A DNA stretch of 64,000 nt from Ceriagrion tenellum (taxonomy: Eukaryota; Arthropoda; Insecta; Odonata; Coenagrionidae), in NCBI GenBank assembly GCA_963169105.1, contig OY720632.1, positions 189,906,448 to 189,970,447 on the forward strand, read 5' to 3'. Below the pieces are notes generated by a model, which searched no databases, was not told the DNA's origin, and saw nothing but the letters and a program-made list of their open reading frames with translations. Position numbers and translations under genes: made by a program. Positions 12,201 to 27,200 of the stretch are shown here, one piece after another (position 1 is the first letter of the stretch; every line of letters starts with the position of its first letter).

Positions 12201-15200
12201 AATGATGACGGGTCGCAGCAGCATTTTTTAGGCACTCCTTGTCAGAGTTAAAATCAGTGTTGCCAAACACATTATGCACTGAATGTGACTTAATGAACAA
12301 TAAAACGCTTTTCAATGCTGCAGTAGTAAGGACAACTTTTAATAAAAGGCATGGTAGTTCATAAAATATGACACCAATTGGACCAAAATGCTTTCAGCTT
12401 TGTTACCACAAGTCCAGAGTTACCAACAACAAGTGGAAAAAAACATAAGTTAGTAAGTATACATCATACTCCCCCGCGAGAGACTAATTGCTACTACCAG
12501 TGTTTTATTCTCGTGATCCCTGGCATTTTTTGTACCCTTTTTACCCTAACATAAATCCATGATGAGTATTCCTATTACAGAAATCACTTGCTGTGCAAGT
12601 GTGGTCAAAAACTTTGACAGGGTTTGGAGATGATGCCATGGCGTTCGAGTGGCAAATTCAGTCATGCATATCACCCAAGGAAGCTTTTTTTCTCACTATT
12701 TCAGACAGATCACATTCAACCTTGCTCCACAGCATAATTATTCAGGCCGGCAATAGTTATCATCAAAAGACTGGTTCAATTTACTGTCCTCAATGAGCAT
12801 TTTGATGTAGTCATCAAGCAAGGCTCTTCGTAAGTTTCACCCTTCCCTTCTACCGTCATCAACAGCCTATAAAACCAGAAAAAATACGAGTTCACTTGGT
12901 TCATATGATCACTTATTTTGACGTGCAGTGATTCTAAAGGATGACTAGTTATGGGCGCATGTGTAATCAATGGGAAAAAACGCTCAAGCACCCATATATA
13001 TTTATATCGGAATATGGTGTACCCTCCTCCCCTTTTGCTCCAACCCAGCGATTGAAAAAATAACCTGATAGAAAGCTCAGCTGTTTTCCTGCAGATTGAT
13101 GAATCTGATCAGTGTTTTGTAGTATTAATCCTTATTAGAGATACAAATAAGAAGAGGATTATTGAAACCATCCCATGAGAAACCTAAAGTCACACTGTAT
13201 GAGAGGGAGCAGAATGCCTCGTCAGCATCCTAGCCCAATTGGAGGCGCTTTCACCTCTTCCTTGGGTTATCGGACGATACCCCCCAGAGTACATCGGGAG
13301 TGAGAGTGAGTTAGTACCTAGCCAGTGCAGAAGTAAGGTACGAATTGGCTGAGATCTTTGGGTAGGGGCATTGAATAAAAGGAGTTCCAAGTGCCATAAT
13401 GGTCATGGGCATGGAACCATCGAAACTAAAGAAAAGGAGAATATCATTGGAGGAGAAGGTGAAAATGATTCAATTAAGTTGAATCAAATCAGTTAAGTAA
13501 AAGTGGTCTTGCAGAAAAGTTTGGGGTGTCGTTGTCAAAGCTTTCAACAATCGTCACCAACCGTGCTAAAATTCTAGAGAAAGTAGAAGAGGCGGTATCA
13601 CCGAAAAGGAAAAATTACACGGAACTAAGTTCACTGAAATTGAAAATGAACTTAATGCCTTCTTCTGCAAGTGTCTTGAGCAGAATATTCCAGTAAATGG
13701 CCCGTTCATTCAACAGACGGCTACGAAGATGAAAAGCACCAAGTCCTCATCTCTCCCAAAAAGAATGAAGTTTAGCTTGCTCTTCATACATTACATCGAT
13801 TCCATATTATTTATGATGTCGATTCCCAGTTCAGTTTGCATTTATCCTAATTAGAGGCCATTGTGGAAGCTACTATTTAGTGTAGCAAAGTGCAAAAATA
13901 GATTACTGATATTTTGTTAAGTGATTCTATCAACAGAAAAACTGGAGTATACCGTACTTCCTGGCCTATAAGACACACCGGCGCGTAAGACGCACTGCGA
14001 TTTATCAGATTAGAATATACGAAAAATATGGCTATAAGAAGCACTGTGATATATCAGGTTGGAATTTACTTAAAATACTTCGATATGACAGAAGATGATC
14101 AAAGTTTTTTAATAATAACAATTTATGCGAAGAAAATAGAACTGTAGCATTTAAAATAGCATGTATATAGATGTTTAATCATCGTAAAACCCCAAAAATT
14201 TTGTTTTGTCAATTTTGTTGGAGTTGTCACTCTCATCATAGATAATGTCATCCTCACTCCCATCTAGCGCATTGCTTATTCCACACTTTTTAAACGATTT
14301 TATGATAGTCTCACTTTTAACTTTGTCCCAGGACACTTTCACCCACTCACAAATGCTAGAGATTGACGGCCGTTTCATTCGTCCCGTCGGTGTGACATCA
14401 TGAGTTGGCGCCTCAATCCACTTATTCCATTCATCCTGCATGAATCCCTTGAATGGCTTATTGATGGAAACATCCAGAGGTTGCAATTGAGAAGTCAATT
14501 CTCCAGGAATCACAGTAAGATGAGTCTTCAGTTCAGTAGCAAGGAATTTTGCTGACTCCGTTATGTGAGCCTTAAACTGATCGCACACTAATAAAGAAGA
14601 TTTCTTCAAAAGGCCACCTGGACCACACCTTCTGTAACCACAACTTCATACCATCTCCATCCATCCATCCTTTGGGATGAACATGAATATAAATTCCATG
14701 TGGCATTGTACATTTAGGCAGTGTTTTTCGTTTGAAGATTAACAAAGGAGGGAGTTTTGAACCGTCAGCACAACATGCAAGAACAACAGTATAGCACGTC
14801 TTCTCATTACCAGAAGTCTTTATCATAACTGTCTTAGCACCTTTAACGTCCACTGTTCTATTTGATGGCACGTCAAATGTCAAGAGTACCTCATCAATGT
14901 TCCCTATTTGCCCTATCTCTAAACACCATCCTTTTTCTCAAGTTTATGACATATTTGTAGAATTCTATAATCTTAGTTTCGTATTCAAATGACAGTTTTT
15001 GGGCTATTGTGGTTCTGGTACGCATACACAGACTGTTCCTCTTCTTGAATCTCTCACACCATGACATTGTCCCAGAAAAATCGGCAATAGACATATCTAT
15101 CACTAATTTTCTCGCTTCAATTAAAATCATTTTTGGCAAAAAAGAAATCCTGTTCTTCCTGTAGTTTATTACCCAGTTCCTAACATGCTCCTCAAGTTTT

Positions 15201-18200
15201 GGCCATTTAGGAGCACATTTACGTTAAGTTTTTTTATTCCTCTCTGCACTTGCAAAATCCATCTTCTGCTTCCTCCATTCTCGTATCATCTTCTCAGGCG
15301 GAGGTGGGCCAAAATGCTTTTCAGCTGATCTGTTTCCATGTTTTGAAGCGTAATTCACGACTTCAAGTTTAATAGCAATACTGTACGACATTCTTCTCTC
15401 TTTAGGTGCCATGATGGTGTTTTAATTTTCTATGCAATACTTTGTTTATCTGTGTCAAAGTAGATATGCGCACAAAACAGGAAGGAACGTAGTACGCATT
15501 GAACGTCACTCATACTAATGTTTGAGTGCCTCTAGACTCCGAGTACATCGAAAGGGATACAATGTATTGACAGAGGGACGACTTCCCCACTAGCCCAATT
15601 CTTTTGTAGCGGAATCACGGTAAGATGAAACTAAACCACATTACATTACTTAGTATACATGCACATACACTACATTGTATACATACGCGATTTACTTGGG
15701 AATTCTTTTAGAAAGTACCGGAACTACTCTCTAATGATTTCTACTCGCTCAAATGTGGTGTTACTATCAAAATTTGTAATAAAGGCATCAATTTTCTATG
15801 CCATATGCGGGACAAAATATTTCAAAGTACCTTTCCCGGCAAATTAGCTCGCGTCTTTGAGGACGAAGTTATACCTGTGGCGCATAAGACGCAGGCTGAT
15901 TTTAGAGCACATTTTGGAGTAGAAATAGTGCGTCTTATGGGCCGGGAAATACAGTAATTATAACAAGCATTCATTCATATTTCCACTTGACTTATTATTC
16001 ACTGACTCCCTTTTCGGAGATTGTAGGAATGGATCAGAAATTAAGGAAATGCGTAATAGAAATGCCTGCCTATTCCCATATTCTTTTTCCCCACCTGGCA
16101 ATCCCCACCCGGAAAATTCACCCAACTTTCTATCTCCGCTGCTTCGAAACCTCGGCTTACTCTCCCCCATTCTTTCTCATGTCAAAGGCTTCCCTTCCCT
16201 CCCATGCTGATCACATTACCCCCTCTAGTGACCCTCCGTGTCCCCCTTCACTGCTTGAGCCCACCTGTTCTATGGGTGGGCTCAAGCCATCCCCCTCACT
16301 CCAAAGCCTCCCATGCCAGCCCTCCAGAAGATCAGGCCCCTTCGTATCCCCCCCTTCTCCCACCCGCTCAATTCCAGGTCAGGTCTCCAGCTGACTACAC
16401 AGCTACTCCCAATACCAACTCTTGGGTCCTTTAAGAAGTCCCACCCACTCTCATGCAATCAGTACGAGCCAATGGGTCTAACACAGCCAAAATACATATT
16501 GTTTTCTGGGCATATCTTGATTCATGATAAAAGCTCTCACTCTCCCTCTCCGCCGTCACAGCACAGGTTGAGGTGAGAGAGTAGGAAGGCAGGATGTGAC
16601 TATTCGGCATTAAGCCGATGATTCATTTAATGTTTATTCTTTGCACACGTCCCTTGGCCTTGACTTCCCGCTTTATCAACTTCCCTAGTGGCATAAGATA
16701 CTCCGAGACCATGATTCTTGCAGCTGTTTTTGTGAGAGGGTGAATAGAGTAATCCCCAAGGACGGGGAAAGGTGAGAAAGATTCCGGCTTGGTGCGTGGC
16801 CTGACCTGGAGCTGCAATGCTCGGACGAAAGTTTCCTTGCTTGATCGTAAGCAGAGGAAAAAGGATATGCAAAAATTTCCCACATTTTAATCCAATATCG
16901 AATCTTTAAATGAAGTCTCAGATATGTTGAATGAAGAGCAGACGACCTAAACTGAATAGAACCACAACTGAAGCTTTCGCATCGTAGAGTGAAAAACGAA
17001 AATTATTGATTTGTAATATTAATCATTGGTAGCCGATAAAGTGTAAAAGGAAATATCTCACCCTCACCATTGAAGTGCATGACTTGCACAATATACTTTT
17101 GAAAGGAGGTACACATTTAGCTGGACTCTCTTAGACACTCTTCTTTCAGCTCCATCATCTTGGAAATAACCACTCACTAATTAGCTGAATCCAAGGGAGA
17201 ATAATGAATGTTATTTTGCAAAATTTATGGGCATATCATTTTTTGTACAAAATACATAACATGCATCCATGGCATAGCATCCGCGGCAGAATCTTCTTTT
17301 CACTGTCTTAGCTAAATATAGGTACATATATTATGTCTGACATGGAGCATATAATATTCTTCTAATCAAAATATATTCCTCTAATTTCTGTATCCAGTGC
17401 AAATGATCTTGTAAGTCGCACACTTCCTATCATTAATCAATTCCTACATTCCTGCATAAATCAATATTACTGGAATCACAATACATCGCTCATGCCTGAA
17501 TTACAAGTTCTCTAGTTAAGAAATTACTTAGGAAAATGTGCTATGAAGCTTCATAGGCTTACTCAAACTGTGCGAATATTTTTCAAAGACGCTTGATTGC
17601 CTAATCTCTTACTCAGTAAAAAAAATGAATAGTTGGTTATTTATATGTAGATTTCCTCGGGGCATGGTTTGAGGTTGATTCTACCGATTTTCGGGATTTC
17701 CACCACAAAACGATGGAACGACGAGTCGAAGTCCTGATAATCGGAAGTATGAACCTCCGACAAGTTTTTTGTGTTCAATTTTATGCACCCTGTTGGCATT
17801 AATACAAATTTAAATAAACTTTCATAAATTATAACTTCGTAAATCATGCGAGTATGCCCCGAGAGTACACCATAATTAAAGTAAAAACAAAAAAATAGCT
17901 TCATCGCAATGCACTTGAAAGATACTCTTTCATACGAAGTCCGAAATTACGAAGTGCTGATTTTTCCGGTCCTGTTGACTTTGTAATTTTGTGCTTCTAC
18001 TGTAAATAACAATAATCTTCAATAAAAAATGTGATGTTTTTTGGGCCATACACCCCAAATTAATGAGTCAGGGAAGCAGTTAATAAAAAAACATTTACCT
18101 AAACATGCTTCTTTGAATGAGTAATAGAATAGTGTTTACTTCATTATTTCTTTCAGGTGAAATACCCCAGTTGAACATTAGTTACAAACCTCAGAAGATT

Positions 18201-21200
18201 AGCCCAAAATCCCAAGGAATTGTTCGTCAACTGCTGCATGAAAAAATTCGTGATGCTTATGTCCATCCCCAGGTAATGTTTGACATTAGATGTTGTTTTA
18301 TTGATATGGTATCTAATTTTGGGTGAAGTTCACGTGGAATGAGGATTCTTTTCACAGGAATAATTTACATGAATATAGCTGACTCATTCAGATGCACAGT
18401 GGAACTGATGTAAAAAAATGGTTGAACTTAATATGGTGACTTTTTAGGGCCAGAATTTCAACTAATAGTCTGCTTAAAATTATTCATCTCTCCTTTCGGT
18501 GGAGGTCATGGAGAGCTTTCTTTAAGGAATGGGATAAATTTATGTTTTACCTTTATTATTCCCTCTACTATATATCAAGTATTTTCTGTTGGTGATATTA
18601 ATCCATTTCACTGGGTTCATGTTGTTGAATTCCAAAAGCTTATTAAAAAATGATTTTCATCTGGTGGCGGTGATCCCATAAATCTCTGTAAATTGATGGA
18701 TATGTTGTATTTTGTTTATTAACTGCCAGAGAGGAAATAAATAGGAGTTGACAGAGATTAGGTTAGCAGAACTGGAAATCTCATACATGTGAGAAAAATT
18801 TAACAGTTTTACTTCTCATAATGAACTCAAAATGCTCCAACTCTATGCTCACCAATGCCACACACCAATGCCTTACATCCCTGAAGCACAAGTTAGAAGA
18901 GGCTTTTCACTTCAGTCATGAATGTTGTTCTATTTCCATTTTGCTTGCTGTGAACAGCAAAAAGTAAATGAAACGCTCAGAATGAGAATTTGTTAAGCCA
19001 AGGGGTTATAAATGTGATATTTATGTTAAAGAATAAAACAATCGTAACTTCCACACAAGATTTATTTAAACCCACCCAGGTTTCAACATTATCAAGGAAC
19101 TTGATAATGACACATGGTAACAATTCAGTAGAGGAAAACATTATAAGGGCCATTTTAAATCTGGCAGGGAGGGACCTTGAAGGACTTTTAAATCCGGTGT
19201 TTAAAGGTTAAGCTTTATTAGCTTGTTTACTCCTAAGCTTCAAGTTACAAAATATACTCCAAAGAAATTTCTTTGTGGTTAAATTTGCTTCATTATTCAC
19301 TAACATCATTTTAATTGAAGAATGATATGAAACAATGAATGCTCAAAATACTGACTAGATACTAACCAGCTGACGTACTTTGTTGTTGGGACCTTAGTTT
19401 AGGTGAATGATGGTTTTACTTTGAATTGAACTAGTATACTTAAGTGTCCATTTTAAATTACTGCATCCCAAGAGATTCTCTGTATCTAAGTGCCTCCTGT
19501 GAGAACCAAACCTCTACTACATACACTTTGACTATTACAGCTGGGGACATCATTTATATTATCATATCAATTGAAGAAGATATTAGATATTATCATATTA
19601 ATATTTTTATTCAAAAAGAAATGTTGGAATGTCAAAACTGTATTTGTGTTAACTGTAAATAAGATTAGAAATTAAGGATGAGTCAAATCCAAATGTCGAT
19701 TCTTGATTCCACCGATTCTCAGGATTAAAATCGATTGCCTATAGTCTTTTCCGATTCCATCAATTTCAGACAGATAAATATTCAAATCAAATGTCATTTA
19801 TCACGTCAATTTTCTCTCGGTAATTTTGGTTGTAGGCTATCAATTTATACTTTTTATCTCCCTGTATAAGCTGAGGATATATTTGCTATTTGTTAATGAA
19901 TATACTTTTTGAGCGACTTAATTGACTTTGTTATTTTATTTCAGCCAATACCTGCATTTAAATAATAGTCGTACGCTACTGATGTATCAATATCCCACAG
20001 TCTGTTATTGGGAATAAAAATCGATGGAATTGGGAATCGATTTGAAAGAATCGGAATCGAAAAAAAGTGGAATGGACTCATCCCTATCCGAGATATGTCC
20101 CTACTACAAATTGCCAATGTCAAATTGCTACTTACATTTCAATCAAGATTTTGTTTACCAAGGTGTAAACAGTAATTCAAGGAATTTTGTGCCTTCAAGA
20201 TAGCCGTTAATGGAAATTCCTAGATTTACAATCATATGAACAACAGCAATAAATTTGATCTATGTTCAGTACATTGACTAATTCATTCTATTTTATGGAT
20301 ATAGTTTGTTACTGATGTCATGAAGCCACTCCGTATTGATGAAATAATGGATCAAGAGGTGCAGAATTTATCTGGAGGAGAACTTCAGAGAGTTGCACTT
20401 GCTCTTTGCCTGGGGAAACCAGCGGACGTGTACTTGATCGATGAGCCTTCTGCCTACCTTGACTCTGAGCAGCGTCTGGTTGCAGCAAAGGTCATCAAAA
20501 GGTACTTCTTTATGGATTTATTTTGAAACGGTTACTGAACTGGTTTTTTATCTAATACTTATTAACACGCATACTTGTGGTATGGTGTAATTGTACTTAA
20601 AGGAAGTCTATTTTGTGTAATTGACTCACTGAATTCTCTATTCAGAGCAAGCCTCAGCCTTCAAGTATTTGTCTCTATAAATCATATTTTGCTGCCATGG
20701 AAAATGCGTAGTAACAAAATTTTCATGCTAATTTCCGCTCATTTGAGTGAACTTTCTTTTGATTAGGAATGGGAGTTTTGTGATGATGTGTGAAACCAAG
20801 TGATGGGGTTACTAAAATTTCTCATTTTTATTGCTTACAAATCAAGAATTTAAAATTAGACGTTTAAGTAAAACTACATAATTTTTTATTGCCTAGAAAT
20901 TATGTAAATAATAATGGTGGATGAAGTTAGTCCTTACTACCGTATTTACTCGTGTAAGCCGCGCGCCTTTTTTCAGAAATGCCTGTGAAAAAATGGGGGT
21001 GTGCGGCTTACACGAATCCTCCAGATTTCCAAGTAAGCCGCGCATCATTTTACCTCTAATTCCTGTTGTTAGTTTCTCCAAAGTGAATATATTGATGTGA
21101 ATTGGTAAGTATGGTGTGGTAGTAAACCCGTTAAGTATTTTGAAGTAATTAGAAATAAAAATCATCGTTTATCAAAGTCTGAGCGTGCAACGATACTTGT

Positions 21201-24200
21201 AGAAAGGGAATATCAGTAACACCACGTGACAAAGCACTACCGTGTATAGATTGTACGTAAGATAACATATTTTAGGACTGCTATGTATTCAAATCGGTAT
21301 CTACATTGTATCCTGTAAGCTGCCGCAAGGGTGTGTGGCGCCTTTAAGTCTTTTCAAAATCGTAATCGGAGTTTGTTTCGGTATCACGTATCTGTAGCAA
21401 CATTTCTCACAATACATAGCCACTTTTGCATACACATTAAAGCTACATTGTAAAATCACGACAAAGTATTCGTTACGTTGTGGCAAGACTCATATGCTCA
21501 GAGATTGTACCTTCTTACTAGACGTGCTTTTCTGTCCGTGCTATCCACTCCATGCGTGAGAGGAGTAAATGAGTTCGAGTCATTTGGCATTTTAAATAAT
21601 TTGCAGTTACCACCCTAAAAATGAATTCTGAAGTGAAATTGCGATCGTATCCTGTGAGTACAAAACTACATATCATAAGTGATGCCAAAAAAATAGGAAA
21701 TCGAGCTGCAGGAAGGAAATATGGTGTATCTGAATGGTGCATCAGAGACTGGAGGAAGATGAAGGAAAAACTGCAATCTGCAAAAAAAAGTATGAGAGCT
21801 TTTAGGGGTAAAAGTGCAAAATACCCTGAACTTGAAAAGCGACTGGCTTCATACATCTTTGATTGACGACAGTATGCGTATGCAGTGTCAACAGAAATGT
21901 GCCAGCTGAAAGAAAGAGAAATAGCGAGAGAATTAGGTGTTGCTCCGGCAGACTTTAAGGCGAGCAGAGGATGGTTACAATGATTTTTTATCAGAAATGG
22001 TCTATCAATTAGGAGAAGGACGGCGATTTCCCAGCGCTTACCGGATGCATATGAAGATTAGCTGGAGAGCTTTCAGAGGTATGTAATTCAGCTGAGGAAA
22101 AAACATTGCTACTTATTGGGACAAATTGGAAATGCAGACCAAACACCAGTGTACTGCGAGATGCCGTCTGAAACAACTGTGAATGAAATTGGCCAGAAGG
22201 CTGTGCAAGTACGAAGTGGTGGTTATGAAAAACAGCGTTGTGCAGTGATGTTGACAGTATTGGTAGATGGGAAAAAACTCCCACCTTATGTTATTTTAAA
22301 TGAAAAACTCGGCCCAAGAAAGTGAAATTTCCAGCCGGTATAATAGTAAGTGCGCAAGAAAATTGTTGGGTGGACAGTAACATGGTCTTAGATTGGATTA
22401 AATGTGTGTAAAAATCCTGTCCTGGTGCCTTACTACAGCTGCGGAGCATGTTAGTACTCGACAGTTTTCGTGGGCATCTTAAAGAACCTGTAAAACAAAG
22501 GCTGCAAGAGGGAAAGACTGACCATGTGACAATTCCAGATGGCATGACGTCTACGTTGCAGCCATTAGACATTTGTATAAATAGACCATTCAAAGTGAAC
22601 ATGAAGAGCCTGTACACAGAGTGGATGGCAAGCACTATACATGAGGAAACTCTCATCGGAAAAATAAAAAAACCAGTGTTGATGCAGATTTGTCAATGGA
22701 TTTTGTCATCATGGAAGATGATTCCAGAGGATTTAGTCGTAAAAAGCTTTAAGAAATGTTGCATTTCAAATGACATGGACGGCGACGAAGATAGTGAGGT
22801 GTGGGACAGTGAAAGTGAGGACGTGATTTTCTCAGATCTTAGTAGCAGTGACGAAAACTAAAAATGAGAACTATGTGTTTTTCTTTAGTTTTATAAGAAT
22901 TATAACTGCTATTACATTGAGTTTAGTGTTTTCGTGTGTTTCCAAACTTTCCGTGTGTTTTCTTGGATCCAAGACGTTCCGGTGTCATAAAATCATCCCA
23001 GCCCACAGCTACTGTGCAAAAGGTAGACGAGACGACTGCTATCAGGTACGGACGGCATTCTGCTTTTATTTGTTGATTTTCCGACGGATTTCCATAATCG
23101 AATGATCACGGGTTGAAATTGTATATAGTTCTGCAATTATTTTAGTTGAATATTTCATTTCGAACAGATGCCATTTTATAGCTGGATGATGTGATTGTAT
23201 ACAACTGTGATCTCTGTGTGATGTTAGGAGAAAAAGATGCACAATAAAACGGGCTGTGCATTGTGATGATATTAAAACGTAATGCAATAAATTGATGAGA
23301 AAGATGCACATCAACACTTAACTTAGGCACTGAATTTCTATTAAAGAACGTGCATTCACGTTATGACAAAATGATGCAGTCTCAAGGGCATGAAATTGAT
23401 TTTTTGATAAATGTAATTTTTTTCCTCTTGAGCCTGCCCGAAAATAGGAGTGAGTGGGATACACGTGGGTGCGGCTTACACGAGTAAATTCGGTAATATA
23501 TAAAAATGGAATGGTGTCTGTCTGTTGCTCCATCACGCAAAAACTACTGGACCGATTGAGGTGAAATTTGCCTTGTAGAGAGAAAATATATATGGTTGTA
23601 ACGCAACGTGGTCTATATTAAAAAGCCCTCTGGGCCCCCAAAAGCCCACCTGCTGGTCCATGCTACGCATTGGGTTTGGTGCTGTGGTTTCATATTTTTG
23701 TTTTCATAAGTCGCTGGGATTTTTTTATCAGATAGCTGAATAAATGAAGTTTCTAATTCTTTCAATCGATTTTCTTTTATGCTTCATATTTGTTGAAAAT
23801 CATTTTTTTAGCTGATAAATTTCCCATTTTTCTCTGAAATCAACAATAGCATATTTCCTTGACAACTGGAGATTTGATTTTCAAAGTATATTCACAACTT
23901 TAGCATTTAAATATCATGTTTTCCTGCAGGCCCATTATAGCAGGTGGAAAGAAAATCTGTATAAGAAGGGCCCAGAGTCCCAAGGGCCCCATGATAAATT
24001 GCTTCGGGGGGGGGTAATTAATAAATTCAATGTATATTTACAACAATTATACTCCTCAATGTCTATTCTCAAAGTAGCTCTCATACGGGCACTGCATGTA
24101 TGTGAGAGAACACTTACATAGTAAATGATAATATACATAAAGAATATTATTAGACTACACTCGCAATTAAATGTGCAAGAATACTTGCATGAAGCAAGCA

Positions 24201-27200
24201 GTAATGGTAATAATGCACCTGGGAAACGGTCAGCGTGCCTACTACAACGTAAACATTTTACAAGATAGATTACGAACTCCTCAAATGACCACGCTGACAG
24301 TATTCTTCAGGCTTTCTGGTTTTCTTATAAAATAAGTTCAGTGTTTTTCACACCTTTTGAATTTCAACGGGTTTCTTCTCTTTGTGTTTTAATAAATGAT
24401 GAAAAACCATTATGCATGTCACCCATATAATTGCATGGAAAGCATCTTGCTTGACTGCAACTATTGCCTCTACAGTACAAACAGTGATTTCTGAACAAAT
24501 GAAATATCTTTTCCTCTCTCTCTCCTCTTTTAAAGATGAAAGGGATTTCCTTTTTCATCTTTGGCTCATGTGGTTGAAATTGACTCAGGGTACTATTATG
24601 TAACTTGTTACTACTTGATACTATTATGTAAGTTTTAATAAATCCCTTCTAAGGACCCATACTCAATTACTGTAGACATGCTAATCAGTGTAAATGAAGG
24701 GTCCTGCCAACTAAGGATACATCATACTGAATAGTCACCCTGGCTGGTATGTCGCAATGCTCTTTAAATTCACATTATTAAACTTGCAGCATAGCACATT
24801 GGCTGAAGATCTGATGATGTTCGGGAAGAAAATGTTTCAGGACTGCAAGTCTTGGATGGTGAAGTGAAAGAATTAACGGTGACATGTGGGTCACATGCAT
24901 TTTCACTAACAATCCTGTATCAATGGCAAGGTCACACACATTGATTTGATATTTTCATCAAATACTACAGTTCTGCTGATGATAATTCTATTAGTACTTG
25001 GTTGTAGGATCATGTAACCTTTCAAAGTTTTACTATACCCGACCTTGATGCTTTCTTGGGCATGTGAATCCCACTCGCTTCATTTTACCTTTGGAATTTA
25101 AGGATAGGCTTCGCTTCCTAATACAAGTAGACACTGAAGATCGAGTTTTACACCAGTCCACAGTTCATATGGGGTTTTATCAATGGGTTTACTGTACAAG
25201 CAATTTTGTGAATAGCGTGCAGTTTTGACAGCCTCCCACCTAATACTGTTTTGGCAATTGTGCATCTAGCTGATTCAGCTAGAGAATTCTTTCTTTCTGC
25301 CATTCCATTCTGTACAGGGCTGCATGGCTCCATGGTCTGAAACTCAATTCCTTCTTTCTTTAAAATATCCTGGGTTTCCTTTCCCATATGCATATTCACT
25401 GCCATTGTCCATTTGCAGAGTGTTTGGATTTCTTCCACATGTAGTGGAAACTGCTGCAACGTATTCTTCCAATTCGACAGGCACTTCCTCCTTAAAAGGT
25501 AGCAGATGAACAACTGTCTAGCAAGAGTAATTATCAAGTAATGTGGGAAGATAACGACTTTTTTCAGGCATTTCTGTACTCAATGGGCCACAACGTTGTT
25601 GAGTGGATGAGTTCTTGGGATTTTGAAGCTTTATAACAGCTTGTTTTGGGAAATGTTTTTGTAAATAATACAGTAGCAACTTAATAATACGAAGTTGGCG
25701 GGACCGAAAAATCGGCACTTCATATTTTTGAGTTTCGTATTTTCGAACCTTTTTAGTAAATCACGAAAAATATTTCCCCCTCCCCCTCTGACTTCTCTGG
25801 TCTTTGGAAACGTTTTAAAACGATTTAAAGTCATTATTCGTCTAGTGAGGAGGAGGTGTGAGGCCATATTCACCCTCATCGTACAGTTATTCTCCCCATT
25901 CTCCTTATCAAAAACTACTACTTTATTCTTGCACATATTTACCATTAATTCCATACTCTCTGTTGATTCACAAAACTTCTGTAATCCCTCTTGGCTCTCT
26001 GAGATCAAAACAGCATCATCTGCTTATAGTAGAACTCGCACGTTTACATTTCCAATCAAAACAACATCGTTTTCTCTACATGCATCTCTAACTCATTTAT
26101 CCATAAATACATTAAACAGCCATGGTGACATTACGCATCCTTGCTTTACGCCCCATTCTATTGCAAACCAATCACTCAGAACCTCATTAACTCTCACGCT
26201 TGCCTTACTATTATCATACATCACTATTATAACATTCAATAACTGCTCATTCACTCCATAGTCCTTCAAAACCTTCCACAACTTCTTTCTATTTACCCTG
26301 TCATATGCCTTCTCTAAATCAACAAACACACAATACACTTTCTTTCGGACACCCATACATTTTTCTATCACTTGCTGAAGTGCAAAAAGCTGGTCACTAC
26401 ATCCTCTCCCAGGCATAAACCCAAATTGCACACCCCATATTCTGTCGGAAGTTATATTCCTCACTCTTTCGATTAATATTTTACTGAACACTTTTCCGGG
26501 GATAGTCAATAAAGTAATGGCCCGATAATTATTACATTCAGTCTTTCCTCCCTTCCCTTTGTACAACGGAATGATGGTAGCATTCTTCCAATCCGCTGGA
26601 ACAACAGAAACCTGTAAGCATAAATTATATAGTTCACACAGCTGACAAATGAGTAAATTACTCCCACACTTCAACATCTCACTGGATATCCCATCTACAC
26701 TTGCATCCTTCCTATTTTTCAATTCTCTCACAGCCATTGTGACCTCCTCCTCACTGATCTCCTGTTCCATCATCACATTCTCGCATACTACTTCGTAAGG
26801 CTCATCCTCAGCGCCTGCAACATTATTGTATAATTCTTCAAAATGCTCCCTCCAGCAGTCCCTGATATTGCTCTCGTCCCACATGATCTCTCCACTTTTG
26901 TTCTTTACAGCATTCATTTACATACATACATACAGCCTTCACCAATCTTAGCCCTTTTTACCCACTTCCAAAACAGCTTTTAACCCTTTGAGTGTGATGT
27001 GATATCATGTCATGGTTGTCTTTCGCTGGTGCTGATGACGTGAACTCACGTCATGGGTACCTTGAGTGTTCCATCTTTTCCTAGGGGGCTTAGTGAAAGT
27101 TCCCCAGTGAAAGCTGTAACACTCACGTTACTCTTGACATGACATTACGTCATCAGCACCAGCGTAAAGACAACCATGGCGTGATATCAAGTCATGCTGC

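Larger units (their letters stand above)
15957..18156. other. ABCE1 intron; hairpin and a MITE end, otherwise unassigned
   Basis: A perfect 13-bp hairpin lies at 16253-16287. A pyrimidine-rich stretch covers 16060-16440. A repeat end of the CAGTAG type, in minus orientation, finishes at 18002 with TA at 18003-18004. Nothing coding was recognised. The C-rich open frames across 15987-16576 are translations of low-complexity sequence. Confidence 0.4.

Noticed and set aside
15987..16576. Overlapping Pro/Ser-rich open frames
   Set aside because: C-rich low-complexity sequence read in several frames; no domain.
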